A stretch of 7,346 bases of DNA from Clostridiales bacterium. GTDB taxonomy: Bacteria; Bacillota; Clostridia; Saccharofermentanales; UBA5734. Location: NCBI GenBank assembly GCA_007135995.1, contig SLHU01000078.1:1-7346 (forward strand), given 5' to 3'. The notes under the pieces were generated by a model that was not told the origin of the DNA, did no database searches, and worked only from the letters and a program-made list of their open reading frames with translations. The translations under genes and the position numbers were made by a program. This document shows, in pieces, positions 6,178 through 7,346 of the stretch. Every line of letters begins with the position of its first letter. Position 1 is the first letter of the stretch.

Positions 6178-6438
6178 GTGAAACTGGAAGGAAAGCTTTT
6201 CAAAGCGAACCTGATGATTAATATTGCTACAGTTGAAAGGCCTGATACTGAAGCGTCCTTTGTTAAACAGCTGGAAAGCTGCCTGATTGAAATATGCCGG
6301 ACGCTGGATATTCCTATCCCTTTGTGGCTTGAAAAGAACACGCGTGAGTTCGCGCGGTTTCATCAGACGCTTTTTTTTACTGAGCAGTTTACTGAACCTG
6401 TCCATTTCGACCGCATGCAGATTCGCTGGTTGAACTGA
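6178..6438 (+). CDS. Small conserved protein of unknown function
   Basis: The 86-residue product starts at GTG with a good AGGAGG upstream. It has no signal peptide or membrane segment and is probably cytoplasmic. The central 'LESCLIEICRTLDIPIPLWL' and 'NTREFARFHQTLFF' followed by 'FDRMQIRWL' recall a short family of hypothetical proteins that I associate with Firmicutes genomes, with a conserved pattern of CLIELCRxLDIPxPxWLxKNTxEFAxF. That recollection could not be checked. The sequence suggests an alpha-helix (about 28-44), a Pro-rich turn, then a basic/aromatic segment. It lies about 110 bases before mazG on the same strand with no convincing terminator between, so it may share its transcript. 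No function can be assigned. Codon use looks like that of the neighbours. Confidence 0.82.
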   Translation: MKLEGKLFKANLMINIATVERPDTEASFVKQLESCLIEICRTLDIPIPLWLEKNTREFARFHQTLFFTEQFTEPVHFDRMQIRWLN

Positions 6439-6463
6439 TTCTTAATACATTCATTTTGCTGGA

Positions 6464-6508
6464 CTGCAAACCGGCAATACACATTTCAGGGAATCCGGTA
6501 TTTTGCAG
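6464..6508 (+). repeat. Imperfect inverted repeat before mazG
   Basis: CTGCAAACCGG (6464-6474) pairs with CCGG (6495-6498) and TTTGCAG (6502-6508), leaving a three-base bulge and a loop of 20 bases. There is no T tract after it. It could be a leader structure or attenuator between the small gene and mazG, or chance. Confidence 0.3.
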
Positions 6509-6548
6509 CTTGCCTGGCGGACAGCATGGCCAGAAAGGGTAGAAAGTA

Positions 6549-7346
6549 ATGGAAGAACAAAAGCTTAATGAAGACAGAGCGGCTGAATATCCGATTAAAG
6601 ATGTCTATAGCCTTCAAGAACTGATCGATATCATGGCTTATTTAAGAAGCGGCAAAGGCTGCCCCTGGGACCGTGAACAGACACACTATTCGCTGAAACC
6701 AAATCTGATCGAGGAAGCCTACGAAACACTTGATGCAATTGACAGTGGTCATCCCGAAAGGCTTTGCGATGAATTAGGTGATGTTTTGATGCAGGTAATC
6801 TTTCATGCACAGATTGCAGCTGAAAAGCAGCAGTTTACGATTCATGACGTAGTGTCAGGCATCTGCAGAAAGCTGATCACGCGTCATTCACATATTTTTG
6901 GAAATGATCAGGCCGTTGATGCCGCCGCGGTCATTGACACATGGGAAAAAAACAAGCGTCGCGAGAAGGGCCATCAGACACAAAGCCAAGTACTAAGCGA
7001 TGTGCCTTCATCACTTCCTGCTTTGCAGAGGAGTTATAAGGTTCAGCAGAAAGCAGCACAGGTTGGATTTGACTGGCAAGATGCCAGCGGACCGCGTCTC
7101 AAGATTCTTGAAGAACTCGATGAAGTGGAAACTGCCCGGGCGTTTCTTAAAAGCAATATAAATACGGTGGGCTTTGAAGGATCTGATGATAATGAAACGT
7201 CAAATGCTTCTGACTTACCGCTCGGTCAGGGTGAGGTTGACCATTTGAGGGTCACAGATGAGGTGGGCGACCTGATTTTTGCGGTCGTCAACTACGCAAG
7301 ACATTTAAAGGTTCAGCCTGAGCTCGCGCTCAACCGCACAACAGAA
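6549..7346 (+). CDS. mazG: Nucleoside triphosphate pyrophosphohydrolase MazG (3' partial)
   Basis: MazG hydrolyses nucleoside triphosphates to monophosphate and pyrophosphate. It is linked to house-cleaning of abnormal nucleotides and to the stringent response. The 266 residues seen have the all-alpha MazG fold twice. First copy: 'SGKGCPWDREQTHYSLKPNL' (34-53), metal ligands in E55-E56-x2-E59 ('IEEAYETLDAI') and E75-x2-D78 ('DELGDVLMQVIFHA'). A linker includes 'ITRHSHIFG', 'VIDTWEKNKRREKG' and 'KAAQVGFDW'. Second copy: 'LEELDEVE' and 'DEVGDLIFAVVNYARHL'. Between those last two motifs is an acidic, Asn/Ser-rich stretch, longer by my recollection than in E. coli MazG. The frame is open at the window end; some 20-30 residues are probably missing. 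The start ATG 6549 follows AAAGGG (6534-6539) by nine bases. Unlike B. subtilis YabN, no tetrapyrrole methylase domain precedes it. Confidence 0.95.
   Translation, partial: MEEQKLNEDRAAEYPIKDVYSLQELIDIMAYLRSGKGCPWDREQTHYSLKPNLIEEAYETLDAIDSGHPERLCDELGDVLMQVIFHAQIAAEKQQFTIHDVVSGICRKLITRHSHIFGNDQAVDAAAVIDTWEKNKRREKGHQTQSQVLSDVPSSLPALQRSYKVQQKAAQVGFDWQDASGPRLKILEELDEVETARAFLKSNINTVGFEGSDDNETSNASDLPLGQGEVDHLRVTDEVGDLIFAVVNYARHLKVQPELALNRTTE

Noticed and set aside
6130..6405. Minus-strand frame opposite the small 86-aa gene
   Set aside because: The plus-strand frame has a good ribosome binding site and a family-like motif; the antisense product shows neither.
1..7346. Mobile elements, CRISPR arrays, tRNA or rRNA genes
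   Set aside because: No transposase, integrase, regularly spaced repeats, cloverleaf or rRNA-like sequence was seen on either strand.

Overview
The window reads like a low- to mid-GC Gram-positive genome, most likely Bacillota. Strong AGGAGG-type ribosome binding sites sit before most genes, genes are tightly packed on one strand, GTG is used as a start, and the small ORF near 6.2 kb resembles a short conserved protein I associate with Firmicutes. A Bacillales or Sporolactobacillus-like host is a guess, not something the sequence proves. All genes lie on the plus strand.

Positions 1-5860 hold the downstream part of an L-rhamnose catabolic operon. The order is: the C-terminal end of a thiamine-diphosphate enzyme of the 2-oxoacid dehydrogenase E1-beta type (cut by the window start), a PHP-domain metalloenzyme of unknown substrate, L-rhamnose isomerase (rhaA), a stand-alone class II aldolase, and rhamnulokinase (rhaB). 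Gaps are 11, -14, 37 and 42 bases, so co-transcription is likely. The operon promoter must lie upstream of the window. A hairpin with a T-rich tail at about 5940-5971 closes the operon. RhaA, RhaB and the aldolase explain the classical route L-rhamnose -> L-rhamnulose -> L-rhamnulose-1-phosphate -> dihydroxyacetone phosphate + L-lactaldehyde. The E1-like and PHP proteins are not part of that textbook route. They are the main biological puzzle here.

Positions 5861-6177 are non-coding. They hold the operon terminator, a possible promoter partly overlapping it, a perfect 12-bp hairpin with a G-rich loop, a very strong Shine-Dalgarno in front of a two-codon ATG-AAT-TAA frame, and a second small hairpin. 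This may be a structured leader for the downstream genes.

Positions 6178-7346 begin a different, housekeeping-type block: a short conserved protein of unknown function (86 aa), then mazG, a nucleoside triphosphate pyrophosphohydrolase, which runs off the end of the window. There is no sign of insertion sequences, phage genes, tRNA or rRNA genes, or CRISPR arrays.
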